Source: Ancylobacter sp. IITR112 (GTDB lineage Bacteria; Pseudomonadota; Alphaproteobacteria; Rhizobiales; Xanthobacteraceae). Taken from it: DNA of 64,000 nucleotides. The position numbers were made by a program, and so were the translations under genes. The stretch spans positions 3,410,001 through 3,474,000 of the forward strand of contig NZ_JBGCUS010000001.1 in the NCBI RefSeq assembly GCF_041415945.1, read 5' to 3'. Positions 1 through 9,848 of the stretch are shown here, one piece after another. Positions within the stretch are counted from its first letter, which is position 1. The number at the start of each line of letters is the position of its first letter. The notes beneath the pieces are model-generated. The model saw only the letters and a program-made list of their open reading frames with translations, searched no databases and was not told the origin of the DNA.

Positions 1-1
1 C

Positions 2-49
2 GACCCGCCTGCCTTCACCGGCGTCACCGGGGTGAAGGAAGCCGACTGA
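2..49 (+). CDS. possible 3' end of an upstream gene (partial)
   Basis: The second frame is open from the window edge to a TGA at 47-49 and ends in residues TGVKEAD. It would converge with the site-2 protease gene, leaving a 15-base gap, which suits this compact genome. Only 15 codons are visible, so neither the family nor even the coding status can be established. Confidence 0.25.
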   Translation, partial: DPPAFTGVTGVKEAD

Positions 50-64
50 CGCCCACCCGTTCTG

Positions 65-1192
65 TCAGGCGCCCGGCCGCACGGGCGGGCTGCGCTTCGC
101 CCACGGGCCGAAGCGGGCCTCCGGCTGGGCGGCGCGCAGCATCATCATCTCGCCGACATTCTCCGGCGAGAGCAGGCCGACCAGCCGCCCGCCGGCATCC
201 ACCACGCCGACCACCGGCGCCGCCCGCTGGGTGAGCAGCGCCAGCGCCCGGTCGAGCGGCGTTCGCGTCCCGACGGTCGGCACCTCCGCCATCGCCTCCA
301 GCACCGGGGCCCCCGGGCCTTTCGCCTGCAGCGCGTGAATCATCGCGTCGCGGGTGAGCACCCCGCGCAGATGCTCAGCGCCGTCGACGATGGGGAACTC
401 CTTCTGCGTGGTGCGGATCAGCGCTTCCGCCGCCTCGCCGACACTGGCGGTCGGTCCCAGCGTCTCGAACTGGGTGATCATCGCGTCTTCCACCAGCAAC
501 CCCTGCGCCACTTGCTTCATCTGCACCTGCCCCGCCTCCCCGGAGGCGGCAAGGAAGACGAAGACGGCGATGATGATCAGCATCGGGTTGCCGAAAATGC
601 CGAGCACGCCGAGGCCGATGGCGAGGCCCTGGCCGATGGAGGCGGCCATCTGCGTCGCCTGCGCGTGGCTCATCCGCATCGCCAGCAACGCCCGCAGCAC
701 CCGCCCGCCATCCATGGGGAAGGCGGGAATGAGGTTGAAGACCACGAGGAAGATGTTGGCTGCCGCGAGCTTCGCCAGCAGGCTGACCTGCGGGTTCTCG
801 ATGCTCTCAATATGCTCGACGCCGACATTGCCGCCGAGGAAGAGCAGCAGCACGGCGGCGATCACCACATTCACCGCCGGCCCCGCCAGCGCCACCACCA
901 GCTCTTCCGACGGCTTTTCCGGGATACGCTCCAGCCGGGCGATGCCACCGAAGGGCCAGAGCGTGACCTCGGGCGTCTTCACCCCATAGCGCCGCGCCGC
1001 GAAGATGTGGCCGAACTCGTGCAACAGCACGCACAGGAACAGAAGCGCCACGAAGGCCACCCCGTCCCACGCCGCCCCGGCCCCACCGCGCTGGTAATAG
1101 GCGACCCAGATCCAGGCGAGAAACAGAAGGAAGGTCACGTGGATGCGGACGGCAGTGCCGTAGACGTAACCGACGGTGAGCGACCAGGCCAT
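65..1192 (-). CDS. site-2 protease family (M50) membrane metalloprotease with CBS pair
   Basis: Intramembrane zinc metalloprotease of the M50B (Rip3/SpoIVFB-like) group, 375 aa. The zinc motif HEFGH lies at about residues 58-62. The third ligand region N-L-I-P-A-F-P-M-D-G-G ends at about residue 162. Several hydrophobic segments surround both motifs. Two CBS domains occupy about residues 236-355, so adenosine-nucleotide or stress sensing is a family-level expectation. I chose the ATG at 1192 because AAGGAG lies at good spacing upstream and MAWSLTVGYVYG is a typical N-terminus; the frame stays open to 1279 but that extension is Arg-rich and has no ribosome site. Substrate unknown; divergent from the PNPOx-like gene. 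Confidence 0.9.
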   Translation of the reverse strand: MAWSLTVGYVYGTAVRIHVTFLLFLAWIWVAYYQRGGAGAAWDGVAFVALLFLCVLLHEFGHIFAARRYGVKTPEVTLWPFGGIARLERIPEKPSEELVVALAGPAVNVVIAAVLLLFLGGNVGVEHIESIENPQVSLLAKLAAANIFLVVFNLIPAFPMDGGRVLRALLAMRMSHAQATQMAASIGQGLAIGLGVLGIFGNPMLIIIAVFVFLAASGEAGQVQMKQVAQGLLVEDAMITQFETLGPTASVGEAAEALIRTTQKEFPIVDGAEHLRGVLTRDAMIHALQAKGPGAPVLEAMAEVPTVGTRTPLDRALALLTQRAAPVVGVVDAGGRLVGLLSPENVGEMMMLRAAQPEARFGPWAKRSPPVRPGA

Positions 1193-1348
1193 GAGCGTCT
1201 CCTTGTGGTGCCGTCCCCTACCATAGCCGGCCCGCCGCCGCATGACAGCGCACCGCCATGCCGGCCGGCGGCGGGCCATGGCCGGGGGCGCGGCAGGAAC
1301 CAGCCTCGCACCTGGCGGGTTCTGCCTTTGAAACCGAGGAGGCCTTCA

Positions 1349-1846
1349 ATGGACGAGAAGACGACTGCCCAAGCCATCGACCGCGTGTGGGAGATGATGG
1401 CGGATATGCGCATCTGCATGCTGGTCACCCGCGAGGGGGAGACGCTGCGCGCCCGCCCGATGGATGCCCATCCCTCGCGCGAGGAAGGCTGCATCTGGTT
1501 CCTTTCCGACCGTCGCGGCCACAAGGATGAGGAATTGGAGCGAGACCCGCAGGCGGCCCTCACCTTCGCCAAGCCGGGCGACAGCACCTATCTCTCGGTT
1601 TCCGGCCAGGCCGAGGTGTCGAACGACCGCGCCAAGATCGACGAATTGTGGAGCGACATGAACAAGGCGTTCTGGCCCCAGGGCAAGACCGATCCGAATA
1701 TCTGCGTCGTGCGCTTCCTGCCCGAACAGGCGGAATATTGGGACGGCCCGTCCAACTCGATCGGCGTGCTGTTCAAGATGATGAGCGCGCGTCTTTCCGG
1801 CTCGCCCACCGATCTCGGCGAGAACCGCAAGGTGCCGCTGGACTGA
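1349..1846 (+). CDS. pyridoxamine 5'-phosphate oxidase-like flavin-binding protein (general stress protein 26 family)
   Basis: A 165-aa split-barrel protein of the PNPOx-like/COG3871 group, cytoplasmic, expected to bind FMN or F420-like flavins; the reaction is not known. The body shows the usual pattern: an N-terminal helix (VWEMMADMRICMLVT), a central strand pair around RPMDAH and WFLSD, and a C-terminal region with EYWDGPSN and the hydrophobic stretch GVLFKMMSARL. GAGGAGG seven bases upstream of the ATG decides the start. The frame stays open far upstream, but only as antisense of the protease gene. It stands alone and converges with the AraC-type gene. Confidence 0.88.
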   Translation: MDEKTTAQAIDRVWEMMADMRICMLVTREGETLRARPMDAHPSREEGCIWFLSDRRGHKDEELERDPQAALTFAKPGDSTYLSVSGQAEVSNDRAKIDELWSDMNKAFWPQGKTDPNICVVRFLPEQAEYWDGPSNSIGVLFKMMSARLSGSPTDLGENRKVPLD

Positions 1847-1861
1847 TCAAGCCGCGAGAGT

Positions 1862-2749
1862 TCAGGCGGCGCGCACCTGTTCGCGCGCCGTCTTCACGTC
1901 GCGCACCGGCGAGGCGCCGAACAGGCGTCCATATTCGCGGGTGAACTGCGACACGCTTTCATAGCCGACGGCGAAAGCCGCGCTGCTGGCGGAAGCGCCT
2001 TCCGCCGTCATGAGCCGGCGCGCCTCAATGAGCCGCAACTGCTTCTGAAACTGCAGCGGCGACAGCGAGGTGACGGCGCGGAAATGCTGGTGGAAGGTTG
2101 AAGGGCTCATGCCTGCGGCCTCCGCCAGCCGGGCCACCGGCACCGGGCTGGCGTAGTCGGTTCGCAGCAGCGCCACCGCTCGGCCGATGCGCTGGGCGTG
2201 GCTGTCCGGCCAGCCGAGACGGCGAATGGCGGCACCGTGCCGGCCGGCGAGCAGCCAGTAATGCATCTCGCGGATCAGCGACGCCTGCAGCACCGGCAGC
2301 GCCGCCGGACGGTCGAGCAGGTGGAGCAGCCGCAAAGCCGCGCCCGCCACCTCCGCATCGGTGGGATCGACCCGCACGGGCTCCGCGGTGCCGGCAACGG
2401 CCGGCCCCATTTCGCGCACCAGTTCGGCGACAATGGCGAGGTCGAGTTCCAGCACCAGCGACACATAGGGCGTGGTGTGGCTCGCCATGGTGATCTGGCT
2501 GACGATCGGCACATCGGCGCTGATCAGCAGCGATTCGCCGGCGCGCAGGCTGAAGTCGCGCACACCCAGCGTCACCTGCTTGGCGCCCTGCACGACGAGG
2601 CAGACCAGCGGACGGGCAATGGCGTGGCTCATGCCGGAAGGCTCGGCCACACGAAAGGACATGACGCCGGGGATCGGCGTCGTCGCGATGCCGTTGGCGT
2701 CGGCGTGCCGCCGGCCGTGCCGGTCCAGTATGTCGAGCAGCGTGGTCAT
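1862..2749 (-). CDS. AraC family transcriptional regulator
   Basis: A 295-aa regulator with an AraC_N-type cupin domain in the first ~160 residues and a C-terminal double helix-turn-helix (about 185-285). The recognition-region sequence AEAAGMSPSTFHQHFRAVTSLSPLQFQKQ and the second motif with AVGYESVSQFTREYGRLFG are clear AraC signatures. It is divergent from the SDR gene starting at 2883, a pairing common in proteobacteria, so it probably controls that oxidoreductase and itself from the 133-base shared region. I prefer the ATG at 2749; an in-frame GTG at 2770 lacks a ribosome site. Inducer unknown. Confidence 0.9.
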   Translation of the reverse strand: MTTLLDILDRHGRRHADANGIATTPIPGVMSFRVAEPSGMSHAIARPLVCLVVQGAKQVTLGVRDFSLRAGESLLISADVPIVSQITMASHTTPYVSLVLELDLAIVAELVREMGPAVAGTAEPVRVDPTDAEVAGAALRLLHLLDRPAALPVLQASLIREMHYWLLAGRHGAAIRRLGWPDSHAQRIGRAVALLRTDYASPVPVARLAEAAGMSPSTFHQHFRAVTSLSPLQFQKQLRLIEARRLMTAEGASASSAAFAVGYESVSQFTREYGRLFGASPVRDVKTAREQVRAA

Positions 2750-2882
2750 GCCGTCATCATAGCTCAGCACGCGGCAGGGAAAACCGTTTTCGGAGGATCA
2801 GGCAAAAACCCGCGTCGATCCGGCAACCGCCGAACCCGGCAGTGCAGCATATTTGGTTCACCTCAATGACAGGAGACGGATC

Positions 2883-3635
2883 ATGACGATCACCCTCATC
2901 ACCGGCGGCAGCCGTGGCCTTGGCCGCAACACCGCGCTCAGCGTCGCCCGTCGCGGCGGCGACGTGGTCTTCACCTATCACAGCCGCGCCGAGGACGCGC
3001 AGGCCGTGGTCGCCGAGATCGAGACGCTCGGCCGCAAGGCGGTCGCGCTCCAGCTCGACACCGGCAACATCGCCACTTTCCCCGCTTTCGCGGAAAAGCT
3101 GCGCGCCGCGCTGCGCGAGGTCTGGGGCCGCGACAGCGTCGACCACCTCGTCAACAATGCCGGCCATGGCGACTATGCGTCCATCGCCGAGACCACCGAA
3201 GCGCAGTTCGACCGGCTGGTCGACGTGCATCTGAAAGGTGTGTTCTTCCTCACCCAGACGCTGCTGCCGCTGATCGCCGACGGCGGGCGCATCGTCAATT
3301 TCTCCTCCGGCCTTACCCGCTTCGCCTATCCCGGCTATGCCGCCTATGCGGCGATGAAGGGCGCGGTGGAGGTGCTCACGCGCTATATGGCGAAGGAACT
3401 CGGCCCGCGCGGCATCGCCGTCAACACGGTGGCGCCGGGGGCGATCGAGACGGATTTCGGCGGCGGCGCGGTGCGCGACAATGCGGAGATCAACAAGCAA
3501 CTGGCCGGCATCACCGCGCTCGGCCGCGTCGGCGTGCCGGACGATATCGGCCCGATGGTGGCGAGCCTCCTGTCGCCCGACAATCGCTGGGTCACCGCCC
3601 AGCGGATCGAAGTGTCGGGCGGTCAGGCGATCTGA
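2883..3635 (+). CDS. SDR family NAD(P)-dependent oxidoreductase
   Basis: Classical short-chain dehydrogenase of 250 aa. It shows the cofactor motif TGGSRGLG at residues 7-14, the structural motif VNNAG, the active-site serine in NFSSG and the Y-x3-K pair (YAAMK), followed by the VNTVAPGAIETDF segment after the active site. The length is typical. AGGAGA eight bases before the ATG at 2883 sets the start. Divergent from an AraC regulator that probably governs it. Substrate unknown. Confidence 0.9.
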   Translation: MTITLITGGSRGLGRNTALSVARRGGDVVFTYHSRAEDAQAVVAEIETLGRKAVALQLDTGNIATFPAFAEKLRAALREVWGRDSVDHLVNNAGHGDYASIAETTEAQFDRLVDVHLKGVFFLTQTLLPLIADGGRIVNFSSGLTRFAYPGYAAYAAMKGAVEVLTRYMAKELGPRGIAVNTVAPGAIETDFGGGAVRDNAEINKQLAGITALGRVGVPDDIGPMVASLLSPDNRWVTAQRIEVSGGQAI

Positions 3636-3687
3636 GGGGGATCCTGGCAAAGAGGCCGGGCGGGGTTCCCCGCCCGGCGCTCGGCGA

Positions 3688-4917
<1,230 letters not shown>

Positions 4918-5001
4918 ATCACGTTCCGCAGGAAAGGAGCCGAGCCCGAAAGGGCGCGCGGACTATAGGCATGGCGCGAGAGGACGCAAGCGCGGCGACG
5001 G

Positions 5002-5847
5002 TTACTCGGCTGCGGCGGGCATCCGCCAGCCCGGCCTGCGCAGGCCGGAAAGGCGCCCAGCGGCCAGGCGAATGGCGGCGGTGACATCGGCAAGGCCCAA
5101 CCAGATGGCCCTGCGCGCCCCATCCGTCCATGCCCGCAGCGCCAGCCCCGCCTGCGCCAGCGCGCGGCGAGCCTCCTCGTCCCTGATCCCGCGCGCATCG
5201 AGGAGAAGGCGGCGCAGGCCGAGCATGAGCAGAACCGAGCCGCTGCCGCCGAGCAGCACGTCCGAAAGCCAGTGGCCGCCAAAGGCGACGCGCATCACGC
5301 CAATGAGCAGGGTGAAGAGGGCCGCGGCGCCGATGGCCAGCGGCCGCACGGTCGAAGCGGCAAGTGTCGCCGCGCCGACCAGCATCGTCGCCGCCGAGGT
5401 CTCGCCCGACATGAAGGAACAACTGCCCCGGCAAGGGCCCGAACTGTCCCACCAGGGTTTGAACGCTTGCGTGCCGCCAAACTCCGCCACATGCACCGGA
5501 CGCGGCCGGCCCCAATTCTGCTTGAAGCCCGCATTGACAATGAGGGCGGGCACCACCAGCGCGATGACGATCAGGAAGACGGCGGCGCTCGGCCGCATCG
5601 GCATCGGACGTGCCGGCCGGACCAGCGCCAGCAGCAGCGAGACTGTCGCCGCGATCCAGACGGCATGCGGCAGATACATGCCGCAGGCGCGCAGCGCCCG
5701 TCCCCATTCCGTCGCGGCGACCGGAAAGCGCCGGATGCTCGCGTCGAAGAACAGACGGCTCACCTCCTGGTCGAGGCCGGGAAAGAGGCCGAGAAGCAAT
5801 GCGGAAACGAGCGCCGTCGCTGCCGCGACACGCAGTGTGATCGGCAT
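5002..5847 (-). CDS. PAP2 superfamily membrane phosphatase with SGE in place of SGH
   Basis: A 281-aa multi-pass membrane protein with a PAP2 (type 2 phosphatidic acid phosphatase) domain. Motif 1 is K-x5-RPRP (KQNWGRPRP). Motif 3 is R-x5-H-x3-D (MRVAFGGHWLSDV). Motif 2, canonically PSGH, reads FMSGETS, so the His is replaced by Glu; from memory this occurs in LpxF/LpxE-like lipid phosphatases of alphaproteobacteria. About 60 C-terminal residues after the last membrane segment are Arg- and Ala-rich. Start taken at the ATG at 5847 (MPITLRVAAATALV) after a GGGGGT stretch; longer frames lack a good start. Probably a lipid or lipid A-type phosphatase; substrate not determinable. Confidence 0.82.
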   Translation of the reverse strand: MPITLRVAAATALVSALLLGLFPGLDQEVSRLFFDASIRRFPVAATEWGRALRACGMYLPHAVWIAATVSLLLALVRPARPMPMRPSAAVFLIVIALVVPALIVNAGFKQNWGRPRPVHVAEFGGTQAFKPWWDSSGPCRGSCSFMSGETSAATMLVGAATLAASTVRPLAIGAAALFTLLIGVMRVAFGGHWLSDVLLGGSGSVLLMLGLRRLLLDARGIRDEEARRALAQAGLALRAWTDGARRAIWLGLADVTAAIRLAAGRLSGLRRPGWRMPAAAE

Positions 5848-5992
5848 TTGACACCCCCGAACCCGGCCCCCCGGGTGCATGGGCCGCTGAACGAGGCCCG
5901 CATGCAAAGATCGGATCGGCAGGCGACGACCGCGTGACGCGGTGGTAACGGGACAATGTTTGCGGCTGCCGTGGCCTGCGGGCCACGCTTGG

Positions 5993-6095
5993 AGCAATTC
6001 CCGCAAAAGCGCAGCGCGGTCTTGCGAAAGGAATTGCGTATAATCAGTGAGTTAGAGCATTTCCGGTGAATGTGAATTCACCGGAAATGCTCTAG
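5993..6095. repeat. RIME-like dispersed intergenic palindromic repeat
   Basis: Two successive hairpins. The first pairs GCAATTCC (5994-6001) with GGAATTGC (6030-6037), with an inner CGCAA/TTGCG. The second has perfect 19-base arms (6053-6071 and 6076-6094) around a 4-base loop and begins TAGAGCATTTCCGG. This two-palindrome layout matches, from memory, the Rhizobium intergenic mosaic element family. The right arm supplies the stop codon of the adjacent membrane-protein gene. Confidence 0.8.
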
Positions 6096-6604
6096 TGCGG
6101 GTTGCCCGGCGCGGCCGGCGGAAGCGGGGAAGCCGGCAGCGGCGCCGCCACCGGCCCGGCGCGTAGCGTCTTCCAGAAGCCGGCATTCCAGCCCGCCACC
6201 AGCCAATAGGCGAGCCCCCCGGCGAAACCGGCCGCGACGACGTAGAGATCGCCGTCGAACGGCACCGGCACCTCGGCATAAGGCGCGAAGACGGACGCCG
6301 CCAGCCAGGACGACACCGCGCCATTCGCCACATGGAAAATCCAGGAGCGCACCGCGAAGGCTTCGGCGAACAGGATGCCGATGAGCGCCACCGCCCACAT
6401 GGCCAGCACCACCATCATCAGCAGATAGCCCGCCGCCGCCAGCGAATCATAAAGCGCGATCGCCTCCACATCGACATTGCCGGCGAGCACGTCGCCGATC
6501 CGCCAATAGCCGAACAGGATCACCAGAAAGGAGGCGATGAAGCCGCAGATCATACCGAGCGGCACGATGATGAAGCGGAGCAGCAGGCGCAGCAGATTAT
6601 CCAT
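6092..6604 (-). CDS. conserved hypothetical membrane protein
   Basis: A 170-aa protein with about four or five hydrophobic segments (roughly residues 8-33, 55-85, 88-105 and 120-140) and a short Pro/Ala-rich C-terminal tail. I recognise no named family. It follows rlmN by nine bases on the same strand, so it is probably cotranscribed with it. The TAG stop (6092-6094) lies inside the right arm of the RIME-like palindrome, which suggests that insertion of the repeat redefined the C-terminus. Confidence 0.75.
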   Translation of the reverse strand: MDNLLRLLLRFIIVPLGMICGFIASFLVILFGYWRIGDVLAGNVDVEAIALYDSLAAAGYLLMMVVLAMWAVALIGILFAEAFAVRSWIFHVANGAVSSWLAASVFAPYAEVPVPFDGDLYVVAAGFAGGLAYWLVAGWNAGFWKTLRAGPVAAPLPASPLPPAAPGNPH

Positions 6605-6613
6605 GGCCGGCCC

Positions 6614-7846
6614 CTATTCCGCTGCCGCCGCCATTGCCCGCAGGGCGAGGCGCTCGCGGGCGGAGAGCTTTTCCGTCTCGCTCTTCAACTGGCCGCAGGC
6701 GGCGAGGATGTCGCGGCCGCGCGGCGTGCGCACCGGGCTGGAATAGCCGGCGCGGAACACGATGTCGGAGAACTGCTCGATCGTTTCCCAGTCCGAGCAC
6801 TCATATCTGGTGCCCGGCCACGGGTTGAACGGGATGAGGTTGATCTTGGCGGGAATGCCGGCCAGGAGCCGCACCAGCGCCTTGGCGTCGGCGGGGCTGT
6901 CGTTCACCCCCTTCAGCATGACGTACTCAAAGGTGATGCGCTTGGCATTCGACGCCGCCGGATAGGTGCGGCACGCCTCCAGCAGATCCTTCAGCGGGTA
7001 TTTCTTGTTGATCGGCACCAGCACGTCGCGCAGCTCGTCGCGCACGGCGTGCAGCGAGATGGCGAGCATCGGCCCGACCTCGCGCCCCAGCTTCTCGATC
7101 TCCGGCACCACGCCCGAGGTGGACACGGTGATGCGCCTCTTGCCGATGCCGAGCCCCTCGCCATCGGCCAGCACCTCGATCGCCTTGGCGACGGAATCAT
7201 AGGCGTAGAGCGGCTCGCCCATGCCCATGAACACGATGTTGGTCACCAGCCGGTCGCCCTCGGTGGGAAGGCCGGGACCCGTAGCCCGCTCGCGGCCGGG
7301 ATAGTCGCCCAGCCGGTCGCGCGCCACCATCACCTGCGCCACGATCTCGGCCGCCGTGAGGTTGCGCACCAGGCGCTGCGTTCCGGTGTGGCAGAAGGAG
7401 CAGTTGAGCGTGCAGCCGACCTGGGAGGAAACGCACAGCGTCCCGCGGTCGCTTTCGGGGATATAGACCATCTCGACATCGTGCGGCTTGTCACCGGCAA
7501 TGTCGGGGGGCAGACGCAGCAGCCATTTGCGGGTGCCGTCATTCGACACTTGCTCGACCACCACCTCGGGCCGGTCCAGCGTGAAGGCATGGCCAAGCTT
7601 CTCGCGCAGCCCCTTGCCGACATTGGTCATCTCGTCGAAGGACAGCGCCCCGCGCAGATAGATCCAGTGCCAGAGCTGGGCGACGCGCATCTTGCGCTCG
7701 CGCTCGGGCACGCCGATCTCGGCCAGCGCGTCGGCGAGGCCAGCGCGGTCGAGCCCGGCGAGGGAGCGGCGCGTCTCGTGGCGGGCGATCTCTAAGGGAG
7801 CACGCGCCCCGGCGGCGGAGGCCGCTGTGGTGTCGATCAGGTTCAT
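6614..7846 (-). CDS. rlmN: dual-specificity 23S rRNA/tRNA adenine-C2 methyltransferase RlmN
   Basis: Radical SAM enzyme that methylates C2 of A2503 in 23S rRNA and, in characterised homologues, A37 of some tRNAs. The iron-sulfur motif C-x3-C-x2-C is at residues 145, 149 and 152 (GCTLNCSFC). The SAM-binding [12 protein letters not shown] block follows. The essential C-terminal cysteine is present in AACGQL. The 410-aa length is slightly long through an N-terminal extension of about 20 residues. Start at ATG 7846; the upstream ribosome site is weak. Confidence 0.97.
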   Translation of the reverse strand: MNLIDTTAASAAGARAPLEIARHETRRSLAGLDRAGLADALAEIGVPERERKMRVAQLWHWIYLRGALSFDEMTNVGKGLREKLGHAFTLDRPEVVVEQVSNDGTRKWLLRLPPDIAGDKPHDVEMVYIPESDRGTLCVSSQVGCTLNCSFCHTGTQRLVRNLTAAEIVAQVMVARDRLGDYPGRERATGPGLPTEGDRLVTNIVFMGMGEPLYAYDSVAKAIEVLADGEGLGIGKRRITVSTSGVVPEIEKLGREVGPMLAISLHAVRDELRDVLVPINKKYPLKDLLEACRTYPAASNAKRITFEYVMLKGVNDSPADAKALVRLLAGIPAKINLIPFNPWPGTRYECSDWETIEQFSDIVFRAGYSSPVRTPRGRDILAACGQLKSETEKLSARERLALRAMAAAAE

Positions 7847-7988
7847 ATCGCTATCGAAGATGTCCGTTTGCGCGCCTCATAGCACAGCACGGCCAGCGAG
7901 GCGAATGGGCGCAGCGCCTTGCGGCCATGCGGGGCGGCGGAAACAACCGGGACGCGGCTCCTCCAGTGGGATGGCCGGGGAGATTCCT

Positions 7989-8720
7989 TCACTTCAGCGG
8001 CACCCAGATGTCGATGACGAGGTCGTCCTCGGGCGTGTTTCGCGGATCGGAGCGGTATTCCTCGACATAGAGGTCCTGCGCTTCCAGGTCCTTGGCGTCG
8101 AGCAGGTTGGCGATCTGCTCATAGGTGGGGTCCATCGCGTCGTAGGGCCCGCGATGGGTGAAGCGCAGCGCCCGGCCGGCGGGCGAGGCGGAAAACATCA
8201 TGCCGTTCTGCGGCTTGTCGGTCGTCGCCCCCTCGAACGGTACCGCCGCCTCGAAATCGAAGCCGAGATCGTCGGTCGCGGTGTAGATGATGAAGGAGGC
8301 GCCGTTGGGCTTCAGCTTCAGCCGCGCCATCTCGGCGTCAATCTGCTTCAGCGCCGCGACGATGGTCCTGAAGGCGTCATCCCAGTTCGCATGGCCCGCC
8401 TTCATCAGCACCGGCACCGGCTTCATCACCGATTCCTCGCCAAACCCGTCGGGCCGCGTCATCGGGTCCGGCGCGGGGGCGACATTCTGCGTCTCCACCG
8501 CGCGCGGATCGACCATGGGCGGCGCCACCATGCCGTCATCGTCGAGCGGCGCGGCATCCGGCGCGGCGGGCTCCACCTCACCGGGAGCGCTCGCCGGGGG
8601 AGAGGTCGGAGGAGAGGCCGCGTCCTGCGCCCGCACGGTGGCGGGCAGCGCCAGCCCGGCCAGAAGCATCGTCAGCACGAGAAGCCGGCGCGGCAGGCGG
8701 GCGGAAAAGATCACCATCAT
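7989..8720 (-). CDS. exported GyrI-like (effector-binding) domain protein
   Basis: A 243-aa protein with a signal peptide (residues 1-32, basic start, hydrophobic core LLVLTMLLAGLALP, AxA-type cleavage near TVRAQD). A Pro/Ala/Asp-rich linker of about 60 residues follows, then a GyrI-like small-molecule-binding domain. The C-terminal EEYRSDPRNTPEDDLVIDIWVPL is the diagnostic end of that fold. A periplasmic location is inferred; ligand unknown. I chose the first of two adjacent ATGs (8720) because the signal sequence begins there; no clear ribosome site is visible. Confidence 0.8.
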   Translation of the reverse strand: MMVIFSARLPRRLLVLTMLLAGLALPATVRAQDAASPPTSPPASAPGEVEPAAPDAAPLDDDGMVAPPMVDPRAVETQNVAPAPDPMTRPDGFGEESVMKPVPVLMKAGHANWDDAFRTIVAALKQIDAEMARLKLKPNGASFIIYTATDDLGFDFEAAVPFEGATTDKPQNGMMFSASPAGRALRFTHRGPYDAMDPTYEQIANLLDAKDLEAQDLYVEEYRSDPRNTPEDDLVIDIWVPLK

Positions 8721-8979
8721 GGTCGATTCACCGGAAAAAAGGCGCGACGCCAGAGCACGGCGGGGATGAGGCTGCGATGGCACGATTCCTAGCATTCCGC
8801 ACCCCTGCCCGCGACGGCCCAGCCGGCAGGGCGGTGCGGTTCCCCGGCCCCTGTCGCCGCGCCGCGACACCTGATCGGGTATGCCCGATAAGTCTGGCCA
8901 AGCCGCGGCGCTTCACCATATAAGGGCCGGCATGCTCCTCACCCGGCGGCGATCCGCCGCCTGCCGCGAAACCGGGTCC

Positions 8980-9846
8980 ATGGCCGCGCTGGAAAACCGT
9001 CCCTTCGTCAAGATGAACGGCCTCGGCAACGAGATCGTCGTGCTGGACCTGCGCGACGCTCCGCTGGCCGTGCCGCCGGAAGAGGCGCGCGCCCTCGCCC
9101 GGCCGCAGGCGCTGCCCTTCGACCAGATCATGGCGCTCTACCCGCCGCGGACCGAAGGCACACAGGCCTTCGTTCGCATCATCAATGCCGACGGCTCGGA
9201 ATCCGGTGCCTGCGGCAATGGCACGCGCTGCATCGCGTTGTATGAGTCCGGCCGCACCGGCACGCACGACATGGTGTTCGAAAGCGCCGCCGGACCGCTC
9301 GCCTGCAATATCGCGCCCGACGGCATAACGGTGGATATGGGCATGCCGCGCTTTGGCTGGCACGACATTCCCCTCGCCGGCCCGGTCAGTGATACCCGCG
9401 CCATCGAATTGCAGGCCGGGCCGGCGGACGCGCCGGTGCTGCGGGCGCCTGCCGTGGTCAATGTCGGCAACCCGCACGCCATCTTCTGGGTGGAGGACAT
9501 CAACGCGGTCGACCTCGCTCTTCTGGGGCCGGAACTGGAACACCATCCGATCTTCCCGGAACGGGCCAACATCTCCGCCGCGCAGGTGCTCTCGCCCGAT
9601 CACATCGTGCTGAAGGTATGGGAGCGCGGCGTGGGCCTCACCCGCGCCTGCGGGACGGCCGCCTGCGCCGCCGCGGTCTGCGCCGCGCGGCTCGGCCTCA
9701 CCGGCCGGCGCGTCACCATCAGCCTGCCCGGCGGCGATCTCGTCATCGACTGGCGCGAGAGCGACGACCACATATTGATGACCGGCCCCGCCGAATTCGA
9801 GTTCGACGGCCGGCTCACCGCCGCCATGCTCGGCGATGCCGCGTGA
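8980..9846 (+). CDS. dapF: diaminopimelate epimerase
   Basis: Interconverts LL- and meso-diaminopimelate for lysine and peptidoglycan synthesis. Both catalytic cysteines are visible: ACGNGTRC (Cys78) and ACGTAACAA. The N-terminal [15 protein letters not shown] block is typical of Hyphomicrobiales homologues. I chose the ATG at 8980, which gives 288 aa. An in-frame ATG at 8932 has the better ribosome site (AAGGG) and would add 16 residues, so the start is uncertain. First gene of an overlapping run with mtaB, ftsY and yciB; the next pathway step, lysA, is at 60.7 kb. Confidence 0.96.
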   Translation: MAALENRPFVKMNGLGNEIVVLDLRDAPLAVPPEEARALARPQALPFDQIMALYPPRTEGTQAFVRIINADGSESGACGNGTRCIALYESGRTGTHDMVFESAAGPLACNIAPDGITVDMGMPRFGWHDIPLAGPVSDTRAIELQAGPADAPVLRAPAVVNVGNPHAIFWVEDINAVDLALLGPELEHHPIFPERANISAAQVLSPDHIVLKVWERGVGLTRACGTAACAAAVCAARLGLTGRRVTISLPGGDLVIDWRESDDHILMTGPAEFEFDGRLTAAMLGDAA

Positions 9847-9848
9847 CC

